60,879 nucleotides of DNA from Bdellovibrionales bacterium (GTDB taxonomy: Bacteria; Bdellovibrionota; Bdellovibrionia; Bdellovibrionales; UBA1609), in contig JAHDIR010000015.1 in the NCBI GenBank assembly GCA_020630675.1, forward strand, positions 1 to 60,879, in the 5' to 3' direction. A program made the position numbers and the translations under genes. Within the stretch, counting starts at the first letter, position 1; every line of letters begins with the position of its first letter. Below the pieces are notes generated by a model. That model was not told where the DNA came from, ran no database searches, and was given only the letters and a program-made list of their open reading frames with translations. Below, in pieces: positions 45,486 through 55,600 of this stretch.

Positions 45486-45499
45486 ACATTGAGAGAATT

Positions 45500-46270
45500 A
45501 TGAGCCCAGTCAAAGAAAAAAAAATAGCTTTAGTTTGTGGCGCCACTCAGGGTATTGGCTTAGCTATAGCAAAACAACTTGTTCAATTGTCTGATTATAA
45601 AAAAATTTACGCCACTTACAGAGATACCAGTGACCTCAACGAATTAGAGCAGCTTCAGGAGCAAAACCAAGGCCTTTTAGAGCTTATAAAATTTAATATT
45701 GAAAACGATCAAGACGCCATAGCCATCAAGAATACCATTGAAAGCTCTTATGGTGTGCTTGATTTTTGTATAAATTCTATTGGAACTTTGACAGATGAAA
45801 TAGCAAAACCTGAAAGACGTATTACTGAGATCAAGAAAGAGAGTCTAGATTGGTCTTTTCAGGTTAATACCTGGCCAACAGTTTTATTGGCTCGAGAAAT
45901 GAAAAGTTTATTAGTGAAAAGTGCAAAACCAACGTTTGTGGCAATTTCGGCTAAAGTAGGTAGTATTGCCGATAATCGTTTAGGAGGTTGGTACTCTTAT
46001 CGAATGTCTAAAGCGGCTTTAAATATGGCAGTTGTTACTTTTTCAAAGGAAATGTACTTTGCAAATAAATCGTCATTGGTTTTAGCAATACACCCTGGTA
46101 CCACTGACACCAACTTATCTGCCCCCTTTCAGGTGACAGCTAAAAAGAAATATATTTTACACAGCGCTGAAAGCACAGCTCAAAATATTTTAAACGTTAT
46201 TCAATCCTGCCAGCCGGGTGAAAATAACGGTGATTTTCTTTCTTGGGATGGCCAGCCGATTGCCTGGTAA
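45500..46270 (+). CDS. Short-chain dehydrogenase/reductase
   Basis: A 256-residue SDR with the NAD(P)-binding GATQGIG motif, the structural NSIG in place of NNAG, a Ser in AISAKVGS and YxxxK in YRMSK. The general pattern recalls the CsgA/C-factor branch of SDRs. It starts 14 bp after the RND gene, so it is probably in the same transcript. The substrate is unknown. Confidence 0.88.
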   Translation: MSPVKEKKIALVCGATQGIGLAIAKQLVQLSDYKKIYATYRDTSDLNELEQLQEQNQGLLELIKFNIENDQDAIAIKNTIESSYGVLDFCINSIGTLTDEIAKPERRITEIKKESLDWSFQVNTWPTVLLAREMKSLLVKSAKPTFVAISAKVGSIADNRLGGWYSYRMSKAALNMAVVTFSKEMYFANKSSLVLAIHPGTTDTNLSAPFQVTAKKKYILHSAESTAQNILNVIQSCQPGENNGDFLSWDGQPIAW

Positions 46271-46278
46271 ATATTAAA

Positions 46279-47340
46279 TTAAGCTGTCGGTAAAGGCTTG
46301 GCTAAATGCAGAGTTTGGGTTGGGTAAGCAATAGGCGCCTTATGAGTTTTAGAAAGTTCTAAAATATCAAAAATAAGTTTTTGTCTTTCTGCTAATTCTT
46401 GAGACCAATCTTCCACAGAAAAGAAAACGTACACTAAAACTTCCACAGAACTGTCTCCTAAAGAATTTAGAGTGACCTCTGTTTTTTCATCCCAAGTATT
46501 AGGGTTGTTATTTATGGTTTCCTTGAGAGATTGAATAAAAGTTTGAATATTTTCGGCAGGAGTTTCATACTCTAACCCAATAACATGTCGAAACCTTCGA
46601 TACTCACGTTGTCCGAGGTTGTCTAGAGTACTCATAGCAATAATACTATTGGGAACTACGACAAGTGAGTTGTAAAAAGTACGAATTCGAGTGGACCTTA
46701 ACCCTATGTCTTCAACAGTACCTTCAATATCACCTGTTTTTATCCAATCTCCAATATTGAACGGTTGGTCGAGAAGAATCATTAAAGATCCAAAAAAGTT
46801 TGAGGCTGTATCTTTTGCTGCCAGAGCTAAAGCGAGTCCACCTAACCCTAGGCCAGCAATCAGTGAAAAGACATCTAAGCCAAAACTTTGAAGAACTAAA
46901 AGTAATCCTAAACTGAGAATAAGAAAGCGTGAAATTTTTTCGAGGACAGGAAGAAGTTGATCATCTAATTTTGATTGAGTTTTAGCGGTAATGATTCGAA
47001 AGCCTGAAAATAAGTAGTTAGAAGCAGAGTATAGAACCCAAAAGATACAAATATAAAAAATAGACTTCACAATAGAAGTAGAAATTTTTAAATATTGCCC
47101 TTCCAAGCTAAGTTTACTGAAGACAAGCCAGAGTGCAGGCAAGAGTACTAATAATAAGCTGGGGTGTTTGAATCGCTTAATATGAAGGGACCATTTAGTG
47201 GGAGTGACCCAGCTTAAAATACGCCCTAGAACAGAGCTCATGATAAAACTAACAACAAAGTAAATAAGTAAATACATAATTATTTTAGTGATAGGTTGAG
47301 ATATAAAATTAAAACTTATTTCTGTAAAAATATCGTTCAT
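46279..47340 (-). CDS. MscS-family mechanosensitive channel
   Basis: A 353-residue membrane protein. About four helices lead to the MscS pore-lining segment (GLGLGGLALALAAKD), followed by the beta-rich domain (FNIGDWIKTGDIEGTVEDIG, then VVVPNS). It releases solutes on hypo-osmotic shock. AAAGGAG lies eight bases before the ATG at 47340, which is preferred over an in-frame ATG at 47391. It is convergent with the SDR gene. Confidence 0.93.
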   Translation of the reverse strand: MNDIFTEISFNFISQPITKIIMYLLIYFVVSFIMSSVLGRILSWVTPTKWSLHIKRFKHPSLLLVLLPALWLVFSKLSLEGQYLKISTSIVKSIFYICIFWVLYSASNYLFSGFRIITAKTQSKLDDQLLPVLEKISRFLILSLGLLLVLQSFGLDVFSLIAGLGLGGLALALAAKDTASNFFGSLMILLDQPFNIGDWIKTGDIEGTVEDIGLRSTRIRTFYNSLVVVPNSIIAMSTLDNLGQREYRRFRHVIGLEYETPAENIQTFIQSLKETINNNPNTWDEKTEVTLNSLGDSSVEVLVYVFFSVEDWSQELAERQKLIFDILELSKTHKAPIAYPTQTLHLAKPLPTA

Positions 47341-47608
47341 AGAAAAAGCTCCTTTCCCTTGATTTAGGCTAAGTGTATAATTATATTGCAATAATTCAGC
47401 AAATAAGTACAGCTAATAAGTGACATCACAGTTACTATAGCAAGGTATTTTTTGTATTGTACAAATTATCTTTTATGAATTTTTATTCGAGAAATTCTTT
47501 CATGTTATTGACAATTTTTTTCCTTTTTTGACAACAATTGTATTTGTGGGTTTTCTTCCAATGAACTAGAACTAGAGATAGAAATCAGGGTGGGTTCCAT
47601 AAAGTTCC

Positions 47609-47616
47609 GGGGGGGG
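47609..47616 (+). repeat. Run of eight G before the trypsin-like protease start codon
   Basis: A homopolymer of eight G ends four bases before the ATG, in the place of the Shine-Dalgarno. Such a run is rare in this AT-rich DNA and could vary in length by slippage, changing translation. Confidence 0.9.
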
Positions 47617-47620
47617 CGAA

Positions 47621-49072
47621 ATGAAAAACTCTACACTATCTGTGTTGGTGTTATTGTTAGTTTCTATGTTGAATGTGGGTTGTAGTAAAAATTCAGATGA
47701 TAAGTATAAATCATCTAATTTTAAATCACTCACTCAAGAGCTCTCTAAGGCTAGTTTTCTTTGTGAAAATGGCAGTGATTGCCCAGAAAATGTGGGTATG
47801 ATTTTAGCCAATCATTCAAATGCTACAAAAAATCCAGAAATCACTTACTGTTCAGGCTTTTTAATAAGTCACGACACAGTGGCAACCAACAGACATTGCG
47901 TACCGATGAACTTGAGAACAGGACAAGTTATAAAATGTAACAAGAGCATGGCAATACGCTTTAAAGGTGAATTTGGTGATGAAATATATGAATGTGAAGA
48001 TTTAATTTCTTTTAGTCGTGAAGATGATGCACGAGATTATGCCTTTTTTAAAATTAAATCTACAAATCTTAAGCCCTTTAAGGTCAGTAAAAGTGGCCTT
48101 AAAGAAGGTGAAAAAATTAGTTCTCTTCGCATGACTCCAATGAAAGGAGTCATTGGGGGAACTTTGGGGCGAAAAGAATGTAATGTTGTTGCCAATAGCT
48201 TTATGAACATATTAGGTTCAATTGGTGCTTGGAGTGAAACAGCTGTAGCCATGGGGTGCTCGGCTCAAGGTGGAAATTCAGGCTCTCCTATTGTTAATGA
48301 AAATAATGAAGTTATAGGAATTTTACAGGCCTATTTAATGAATGGTTCTATTAATGTAATGAGAAATAAGTACTCGTTATTTGATTTTGTTATGCCGGCA
48401 ACCCTTCCCACTCATGGCTTGTTTACAAACTTTTCTTGTGTCGATGACCCAGTATTTGGGGCTGGCCAACAGAAAGCTTGCCAAGAAATTAAAGGCTTAA
48501 ACCCAAGAGTGTGCTTAATGAAAGACGCAATTCCAATAAGCTCTATGGATAACTTTTTATCTGATTGGGAAAAGACTTTACCATCAGAAGTTTTATTTGA
48601 TGTTTATATTGATATGGACGACAAAAGCACGGTGGCTCGCCCAAGGTGTGTTGTTGATCACTCCTTAAACCGAGGGCTTGCAGGTCAAGTTCAGCAGAAC
48701 ACTCAAGGAAAAAGCATCAACGTAAGCTCAAAGCTTAATCTACAACCAGAGTTTGAAACATCAATATCTGCAAAGTTTCAAGTTTTACACAAGCCAATAA
48801 ATTCTCGTTTTTCGAGCTCTTTCCTGGCTGACTTGGAACTTTTTTACTTTCCGGGTGAGAGCGGAATGTGGCAAGGTCGTGTAAGTTATGCAGGCTTTGG
48901 AAAGCCAGGAGTCTCTGAGGATATATCAATATCAGATTGTAGTGAAGAAGACAAAAAACTTGGTCACCAACGTTTTGTTAATAAAGATGATGTGGCTGTT
49001 TCTGTTCAAGATTATGAAGACCTAATAGCCTCTATGGAGATGTCTTCGCAAAATTTATGTTCAGTCAAATAA
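47621..49072 (+). CDS. Trypsin-like (S1) serine protease lipoprotein
   Basis: A 483-residue secreted protease. The lipobox is NVGC (Cys21). The chymotrypsin-fold domain (about residues 45-260) has the full triad: His92 in TNRHC, Asp139 in DYAFF and Ser220 in GGNSGSP. A further 220-residue domain of unknown type follows, with several Cys. The ribosome site region is a run of eight G. It is expected on the outer surface or in the periplasm. It may act on host, prey or self proteins. Confidence 0.9.
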   Translation: MKNSTLSVLVLLLVSMLNVGCSKNSDDKYKSSNFKSLTQELSKASFLCENGSDCPENVGMILANHSNATKNPEITYCSGFLISHDTVATNRHCVPMNLRTGQVIKCNKSMAIRFKGEFGDEIYECEDLISFSREDDARDYAFFKIKSTNLKPFKVSKSGLKEGEKISSLRMTPMKGVIGGTLGRKECNVVANSFMNILGSIGAWSETAVAMGCSAQGGNSGSPIVNENNEVIGILQAYLMNGSINVMRNKYSLFDFVMPATLPTHGLFTNFSCVDDPVFGAGQQKACQEIKGLNPRVCLMKDAIPISSMDNFLSDWEKTLPSEVLFDVYIDMDDKSTVARPRCVVDHSLNRGLAGQVQQNTQGKSINVSSKLNLQPEFETSISAKFQVLHKPINSRFSSSFLADLELFYFPGESGMWQGRVSYAGFGKPGVSEDISISDCSEEDKKLGHQRFVNKDDVAVSVQDYEDLIASMEMSSQNLCSVK

Positions 49073-49180
49073 AGTTTATGAACTAAGAGCTTTAATTTAA
49101 AACTTTTAAGTTCCATGATTAAGGCGGAGCTGAATGACTTGTTAAATTGACATTCCTGATTTCGTACAGATGTTTCTAAT

Positions 49181-49855
49181 ATGGAAGAAGATCTCTCTGA
49201 AGTCATTTTAGAAAAAGAACAGCGTTTACAAAGTACACTAATGACGCAAAAACCAGCCTTTTCAGGTCTGATGGCGGCTTTGATCACTCTTATGTTCATG
49301 GCTATTTTTTCTCAAATTTATTGGCTGGATATTTATGGTTGGTCTTCGCAATTACCTGCTGTTCGAACAGCTATTTTTGATAATAGTGAGTGGTGGAGGG
49401 TGTTTACCGCTATATTTATTCACGGAGATGTCGGGCATTTTACTTCTAATATGCTTATGCTGTCTGTGTTTAGTTTTTTTGTTTTTGGGCACTTTGGGTT
49501 TGGAGCTTATCCTTTGTTTGCATTTATTTTTGCCGGGTTGACCAACTTATTGGCGGTAGCAACCTACGGACCTGAGGTTCGCCTCTTAGGAGCTTCAGGA
49601 TTAGTTTATCTATTGGGTGGGTTTTGGTTAACCTTATACTTTTTTATTCAAAGGCAGTATGCCGTATGGAATAGGTTAATAAGAGTGACAGGTTTAGCTT
49701 TGATGTTATTTTTTCCAACGACATTTTCGCCGACGACGAGCTATCGAACTCATGCTATTGGAATAGTTATGGGAGTTTTTATGGGCATATTTTATTTTTA
49801 TAAAAATAAAAAAAGTATTCGTTCAAAGGAAGTTTATAGAATTGATTATGTCTAA
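49181..49855 (+). CDS. Rhomboid-family intramembrane protease
   Basis: A 224-residue protein with about six helices. The catalytic dyad is Ser139 in GASG and His191 in THAIG, with the HxxxxHxxxN motif (His81, His86, Asn90) of the first conserved segment. Rhomboids cut membrane proteins within or near helices. The N-terminus is cytoplasmic and acidic. The stop lies 3 bp from the end of the convergent HIT gene. Confidence 0.9.
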   Translation: MEEDLSEVILEKEQRLQSTLMTQKPAFSGLMAALITLMFMAIFSQIYWLDIYGWSSQLPAVRTAIFDNSEWWRVFTAIFIHGDVGHFTSNMLMLSVFSFFVFGHFGFGAYPLFAFIFAGLTNLLAVATYGPEVRLLGASGLVYLLGGFWLTLYFFIQRQYAVWNRLIRVTGLALMLFFPTTFSPTTSYRTHAIGIVMGVFMGIFYFYKNKKSIRSKEVYRIDYV

Positions 49856-49858
49856 AAG

Positions 49859-50251
49859 TTATAACTGTGATGCAATTTTTTCTAACCAAGAGTTAGTGGT
49901 CGTTTGGTTTTTATTAAGGCTATGCCCCCAGAGAGCGCCAGGCCAAGCCTTGTCAGATTTGTAACGCGCAATAATATGGATGTGTAATTGTGGAACCATA
50001 TTTCCTAAAGCTCCAATGTTTATTTTATCGCAGTTAAACTCATTATTAAGAACTGTAGATGCAAGGGTTATTTCTTGGCAAAGAATATTCTGTTGTTGTG
50101 GATTTAATTGAAACCATTCTGTAATATTGTTTAATTTTGGAACAAGAACTAACCAAGGGTTTTCACTATTAGGTAACAAGAAAAAAGAAGATAGCTCTTT
50201 ATCCTTTATAAAAAGGAGGTCTTTCTTGAGTTGCGGGTGAAGCTCAAACAT
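49859..50251 (-). CDS. HIT-domain nucleotide-binding protein
   Basis: A 130-residue HIT protein with the motif HIHIIAR and the following WPGALWG segment typical of a bacterial HIT subgroup. It hydrolyses nucleotide conjugates or phosphoramidates, with the second His of the motif acting as nucleophile. It lies 5 bp downstream of the 336-residue gene and is probably co-transcribed. Confidence 0.88.
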   Translation of the reverse strand: MFELHPQLKKDLLFIKDKELSSFFLLPNSENPWLVLVPKLNNITEWFQLNPQQQNILCQEITLASTVLNNEFNCDKINIGALGNMVPQLHIHIIARYKSDKAWPGALWGHSLNKNQTTTNSWLEKIASQL

Positions 50252-50256
50252 AATAG

Positions 50257-51267
50257 CTACCGCGAAGCTGAAACATGAGACATATACGATAAATTTAAGT
50301 AAGACATGAGTTTATCTTTGTCTTTTTTCTTGATCCTTACTTTTTTATTATTATGAGATAAATTTTCAATTTGGTACTCTGACAAAGCACACCCCGGTGA
50401 CAAGTAATGGTAATCTTTGGCGCTATACTCTAAATAAAGATAAACATCAAAATCAACAGGTGTTTCGCTGGTGAAATATACAGCATCTGTTTCTAGCATA
50501 TCATCACTTTCCATAATTTTAAATTCAGGAAGTTTACACTTAAAACCAAAGGTATCGACTTTTTCATTGTTGATATTTACTGAACCAAGGTAGTCAGGTT
50601 GAATAGATGTTTTTTCTGGTGGACGGTATGTAAAAGGATCACTTGTTTTGACCTCGTTATTCAGTTTTTTAGCAATAGCTTCGCTCACTTTTTTATTTTC
50701 AGTATTTAGAAGTAAATAACCAGAGTGATTTTCTTTTTTTAGGGGCAAAGCTTGCATAGATTCAATTTTTTTGTCAGGTGTATCCGCCGATATATTTAAG
50801 TAACCAGAGACAAGATCAAATATTTTATTCAAAGCAGGGGTGTGCTCTTGGCTGAGCTCCTGAGCATTTGTTTTAGCTTCTGTAATAACTTTTTCTAAGT
50901 AGCTAGTTAAAACATCAAGTTCACTTTTACAATTAGTATCTGTTGGCAAGGGTTTGGCTTGTTTTAAGATGTCTAAGTAATGATCATCAGGCTTATCACT
51001 AAGGTCTTTTTCATTAAATAGTATTGCACTTTTTCTGTATTTTTTTTTGACCCAAGTAATAATAGTTTGTGGATTATTTTGTTTGAACTGCTGGCTAACT
51101 AAAATAGACATGGGGTTATGAGTAAGTAAAAAGAGGTAAAGACTATTTCTAGATTCAAAAGATCTAGTAATTAAACCTTTTTCTGCAAAGTAAAATTCTA
51201 AAAAATTGACAAACGGACTTTGTTTGTCGGACACCAAAATGGCAACTTCTTTTTTTGTCGTCATCAT
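50257..51267 (-). CDS. Protein of unknown function, possible degenerate receiver plus C-terminal beta-rich domain
   Basis: A 336-residue soluble protein. The first 100 residues (VAILVSDKQSPFVNFLEFYF, then SRNSLYLFLL) follow the order of a response-regulator receiver, but the phospho-accepting Asp is not in a recognisable place, so I treat it as degenerate at best. A polar linker leads to residues about 210-336, a beta-rich region that could be PilZ-like, without a clear RxxxR motif. The ribosome site fits AAAGGTGG. I do not assign a function. Confidence 0.5.
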   Translation of the reverse strand: MMTTKKEVAILVSDKQSPFVNFLEFYFAEKGLITRSFESRNSLYLFLLTHNPMSILVSQQFKQNNPQTIITWVKKKYRKSAILFNEKDLSDKPDDHYLDILKQAKPLPTDTNCKSELDVLTSYLEKVITEAKTNAQELSQEHTPALNKIFDLVSGYLNISADTPDKKIESMQALPLKKENHSGYLLLNTENKKVSEAIAKKLNNEVKTSDPFTYRPPEKTSIQPDYLGSVNINNEKVDTFGFKCKLPEFKIMESDDMLETDAVYFTSETPVDFDVYLYLEYSAKDYHYLSPGCALSEYQIENLSHNNKKVRIKKKDKDKLMSYLNLSYMSHVSASR

Positions 51268-51494
51268 ATTTTGTCCACCTTTTTTGAGGTTGTGTTAGCC
51301 TTAATTTAAACATTTCTTTTATCAAAGATCAGTTTTCATGCCTGAGTAAACAATAAAAATTGACCTAAGTTTTATGAAAAGGTCTAGGCCAACTAGTATA
51401 AGGTAAGGTTGTATAAGTTTTACTGATGCTTACATTGTTGGTCATAAAAACGATTGATATTATAAAATTTGTAATGTTTAAGAAAGGTCGTTTG

Positions 51495-52367
51495 ATGAAA
51501 GTAATTAATATAAGAGTTGAGTCGAATCTTTATTTATCTTGCGCTTTTCATTCAGTAGAAAAACCAAAGGCTCGCATCGTTATCACTCATGGCATAATGG
51601 AACATAGCGGACGCTATCAACATATTGTTGATTTTTTTAATAATGAAAATTTTGACGTAGTTACATATGATTTAAGAGGGCATGGACAATCAGGTGGAGA
51701 TCGGGCTCATGTTGAAAAATTTTCTGATTTTGTCTCTGATTTACAATTAGTTTTTGAAGAGTCCATAAAAAATAACCCAGAGCTTCCTGTTATATTTCTT
51801 GGCCACAGTATGGGGGGGCTTATTTCTTACTTACACTCCTTACAAAAGAATTCTTATTCTGAAAAAATTAGCGGTTATGTTATTTTATCTCCAGCTATGT
51901 CTATGCCGGCATTAAGCTTTATCGAAAAAATTAAGTTGTTTTTTGCTCGCTTGTTAAGACCGATTATTCCCAAAAAAACTGAAAAAGTTGGTTTGCTCTC
52001 TGAAGAGCTTATGACTGACCCTTACCAGCAAGAGCTTCATCGCAGTGATAAAAAAGTTATGTCTAAGGCAACTATTAGTCTTTTACTTGAGCTGTTAGGA
52101 CAATCGGCAAAAGTTTCTAAAGATCTTCGAGTGGCTCAGAAGCCTTCTTTGTTTTTACAAGGTGATTTAGATACCGTTGTGAACGCAAAATCAAACATTG
52201 AAGTATTCAAGGTATTAAAGTCTAGTTCGAATGGAGTGAGTCATTTCGATATTTTTCAAGGTGAGCTACATGAATTATTAAATTCTCATCTTGAAACAAG
52301 ACAAAAGGTCTTTACAAAAATTTTAACTTTCACAAATAAAGCGCTTCAATTAAATACTAAAAAATAA
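51495..52367 (+). CDS. Alpha/beta hydrolase, monoacylglycerol lipase-like
   Basis: A 290-residue serine hydrolase: HG-motif ITHGIMEHSGRY, YDLRGHGQS and the nucleophile in GHSMGGL, with Asp in GDLDTVV and His in GELHELL. The pattern matches the monoacylglycerol lipase/lysophospholipase group (Hydrolase_4). The ATG at 51495 follows GAAAGG by seven bases; a possible start at 51426 would add 23 residues. There is no signal peptide. It acts on lipid esters in the cytoplasm or at the membrane. Confidence 0.88.
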   Translation: MKVINIRVESNLYLSCAFHSVEKPKARIVITHGIMEHSGRYQHIVDFFNNENFDVVTYDLRGHGQSGGDRAHVEKFSDFVSDLQLVFEESIKNNPELPVIFLGHSMGGLISYLHSLQKNSYSEKISGYVILSPAMSMPALSFIEKIKLFFARLLRPIIPKKTEKVGLLSEELMTDPYQQELHRSDKKVMSKATISLLLELLGQSAKVSKDLRVAQKPSLFLQGDLDTVVNAKSNIEVFKVLKSSSNGVSHFDIFQGELHELLNSHLETRQKVFTKILTFTNKALQLNTKK

Positions 52368-52527
52368 ATTTTCTCGTTTTAGTGCGTTTCATAATTAATA
52401 TTTATTAACATCGAAAAAATAAAATTCAATTTGTGTATCAATTGTGGAAGAAAACTGAATTTTTTTCATAAATCTGCCGAAGATAAAATAGAATAAAAAT
52501 AAGTTTTATTTGCTGGAAGAAAGTCTG

Positions 52528-52569
52528 TTTGTTTAGCCCGACTTCGGTTTGGATAAACAAAATTTTTTT
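52528..52569 (+). terminator. Terminator-like hairpin in the 298-bp leader region before the giant repeat gene
   Basis: TTTGTTTA pairs with TAAACAAA around an inner CCGA/TCGG stem, then one A and T7. It lies 160 bp after the lipase gene and about 100 bp before the giant gene. It may end the lipase transcript or attenuate the giant gene. Confidence 0.6.
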
Positions 52570-52610
52570 CCTAGATCTAGGTAGAAATTATTAAGTAATC
52601 AATACCTAGG
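52570..52610. promoter_or_regulatory. Palindromes CCTAGATCTAGG and CTAGGTA/TACCTAG before the giant gene
   Basis: A perfect 12-bp palindrome at 52570-52581 overlaps one arm of a 7-bp inverted repeat that closes at 52609. These lie 55-95 bp before the likely start of the giant gene and could bind a regulator. No other feature is visible in the rest of the 52368-52665 gap. Confidence 0.4.
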
Positions 52611-52665
52611 TTTAAATGAATATTAAGAAACAGTAATGTGCGTGTGAACATTTTGCTAATATTTA

Positions 52666-55600
52666 ATGGAGATTAAATTTGTTTTTTTTAACCTTTTACA
52701 AGGCTTGTTGATTATCCGTGTAGGTACAGTTAAAGCTCTTAGCTTTCTTTTTCTGAATATTTCATTCCTTCTGACTATAGTAGGTTGTGATGCTGATCTA
52801 AATGGACCATCAGGTTTAACAGATATTGGCTTCTCAACCACTCAAAATGAAGGCGGTCTTATAACAGAGCTTAACTACGGTTTTCGTGCCGTTACCGGAA
52901 CTTTTGATTCCGAAATATATGTTATAAATTACGGCGATGCCGATATTTCAGAAATGGTTTTTATAAATCCTGCAGCTCCTTTTACATTTAAAGGCGGAGT
53001 TTTTCCTGGTGTAGGTGGAGATTGTGCCCAAGAACTAGTCGCTGGTTCGGCTTGTAAACTAGTTATTAATTTTAGTCCAACAACATACACGACTAATAAT
53101 AGTTCAATTAATTTAAGCTATAAAGAAAAAGCGGGTTCTGAAAAAACAGTGGTTTTGCCAATTACTGGAACAGGAGCTACGCCCGCACTCCTCGCTTTAT
53201 CTGATGGACCATCTTTTGATTTTGGATCTATTCCCTCTGGCGGACGAATTAGGCACACTTTCAACCTTAATAATAGCGGTGGCGCCCAAGCAGATGATGT
53301 TGCTGGAAGCATAACAACAGCAAATTTTAAATTTGCTGACGGAAATTTCCCAGGTACAGGGGGGAACTGTCAAAATATTCTTGTTGGTGGAGCAACTTGC
53401 TTAATTGTTGTTGATTTCGAACCTTTAGGCGTCGGTATATTTAGTGATAACTTAGATATAACTTATAATAATGGCCTTTCGGGGCAATCAGTCAGTGTTG
53501 GTTTACAAGGAACAGGAGTTTCAGCTGCAAATTTAATTATTTCTGAGACAGATCCTTATGATTACGGTTCAAGAGTTATTTTGTCTGACACTCCACATAC
53601 TTTTTCAATAACAAATACAGGTGGTTTTCCAGCAAACTCTATAGCTATTACTGCTTTCACACCTGATTTTTCTTTTACTGGTGGTACATATCCGGGAACA
53701 GGCGGAGACTGTACTCCGTCTATTTTACCTGGAATTACTTGTGACATCGTTGTTTCTTTTAGCCCTGTTAGTTTGGGTGTTAAGTCAGACCAAATTGAAA
53801 TTAGTTATTTTAGTGGTGTTGTTAATAGTATAGTAACAAGAGCTCTTACTGGTGAAGCACGTCCTCCAGGGCTCATTGTTATTTCAGAAACAGACCCTTA
53901 CCAGTTTGGATTAGTGGCTAACGGAGCAACTATTTCCCATACCTTTGTATTGACGAACACAGGTGGTTCACCTGTCACGGCAATGGCTGGTGTTCTTGGT
54001 GGAACTCCTTATTCTTTCACTGGCGGAACTTTTCCTGGTACCGGTGGTGACTGCTCAGCCACTTTAGGTGTTGGGCTTTCTTGTAATGCTGTCGTCAGTT
54101 TTTCTCCTGTAGCTTTAGGTAGTTTTTCGGACAATTTAACTATCAATTACAATGATGGAGTGGCAATTAGAAGTTCACTTCGTCAAGTTGAGGGCGTAGG
54201 AGCACCACCGGCTCAATTATCTGTCGCCGGTGCTAACCCTTACGATTTTGGACAAAGAGCTTTAACCTCAACAACACGACAAACGTTTGTTGTCGCAAAT
54301 ACTGGTGGAGTAACGGCGACAGCTATGGCTGGAACTGGGCTTGCTTTGCCATTTGAATTTGATGGTGGTGTTTACCCTGGAATTGGTGGGACCTGTGGTT
54401 TAACTTTAGCCAGTGGAGCCAACTGTGATGTTGTTGTTGCCTACGGCCCGACAGCTTTAACAGTTTCAAATGATAATTTTGATATCGCTTTTAACGATGG
54501 GGCCGCTCCGGCGACTTACTCTCATGGTGTTACAGGAGAAGGTGTTACACCAGCCTCAATAACAATTAACCAAGGGCCTCTTTATGACTTTGGAACACAG
54601 GCTGTAGGCTCATCAGTTACGGCGACGTTTACGTTAACAAATGGTGGTCAAGCGACAGCAAATGCCATCGCTGAAGTTGGTTTAGTGGCTCCTTTTATTT
54701 TTGAAGGTGGAGCATTCCCTGGAACCACTGGAACTTGTGGAACGACACTCATTTCAGGAAATACTTGTGATCTAGTCATTGAATTTTCTCCTGTAACTAC
54801 GGGTCCAATGACTGACGATATTCAAGTCGATTATAACGATGGAGCGAACTTACAAAGTTCAACAAGAACTGTTCAAGGAACAGCTGCTGCCCCGGCCTTA
54901 CTTTCAGTGAGTGATGGGCCTTTATTTGATTTCGGTAATCACCCCTTTGGAAGTAGTGTGAGTCATACATTTACTTTAACCAACATTGGTGGCTTTGCAA
55001 TGAGTGGGTTAAGTGGGGCAGGTTTAGCAGCACCTTTTACATTTACTGGAGGGGCTTTCCCTGGAACGGGAGGAGACTGTACTCCAGCTCTGGCTCCTGC
55101 AGCGACCTGCGAAGTGGAAGTAAGTTTTGATCCATTAATTGTAGCAACTTTTAATGATACTATTGATTTTAACTATTTTGATGGTGCTAACAATCAGGTT
55201 GAGTCCAGAGATATTCAGGGTAATTCTGTTAACCCAGCAAATCTAACAATTAGTGAAACTGAGCCTTACAGCTTTGGGTTGCAGGCTACAGGAAGTCAAA
55301 CAGTACATACTTTTGTTGTGACAAACACCGGAGATGTTGATGCTACTGCTATGGCTGAAGTGACTCTTGCTGCTCCATTTAGTTATGTCGGTGGAGCTTA
55401 CCCAGGAACAAATGGTACCTGTGCTCTTGTTTTAAACCCTGCTGCTACATGTGATTTAGAGTTAGTTTATTCTCCGATTGCTGTTGGTACTTTTTCAAGT
55501 GTTATTCAGATGGATTACTTTGATGGAGTGAACACTGTTGCATCTACTCGAACGGTTAATGGAGATGCAGCTGTACCAGCTTTACTAACAATCACAGATT

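Noticed and set aside
47500-47560. Two TTGACA-like boxes before the trypsin-like protease gene
   Set aside because: I could not find a -10 box at proper spacing for either, and such matches are common in AT-rich DNA.
52368-52665. Possible riboswitch in the 298-bp gap before the giant gene
   Set aside because: I found hairpins and palindromes but no known riboswitch core.
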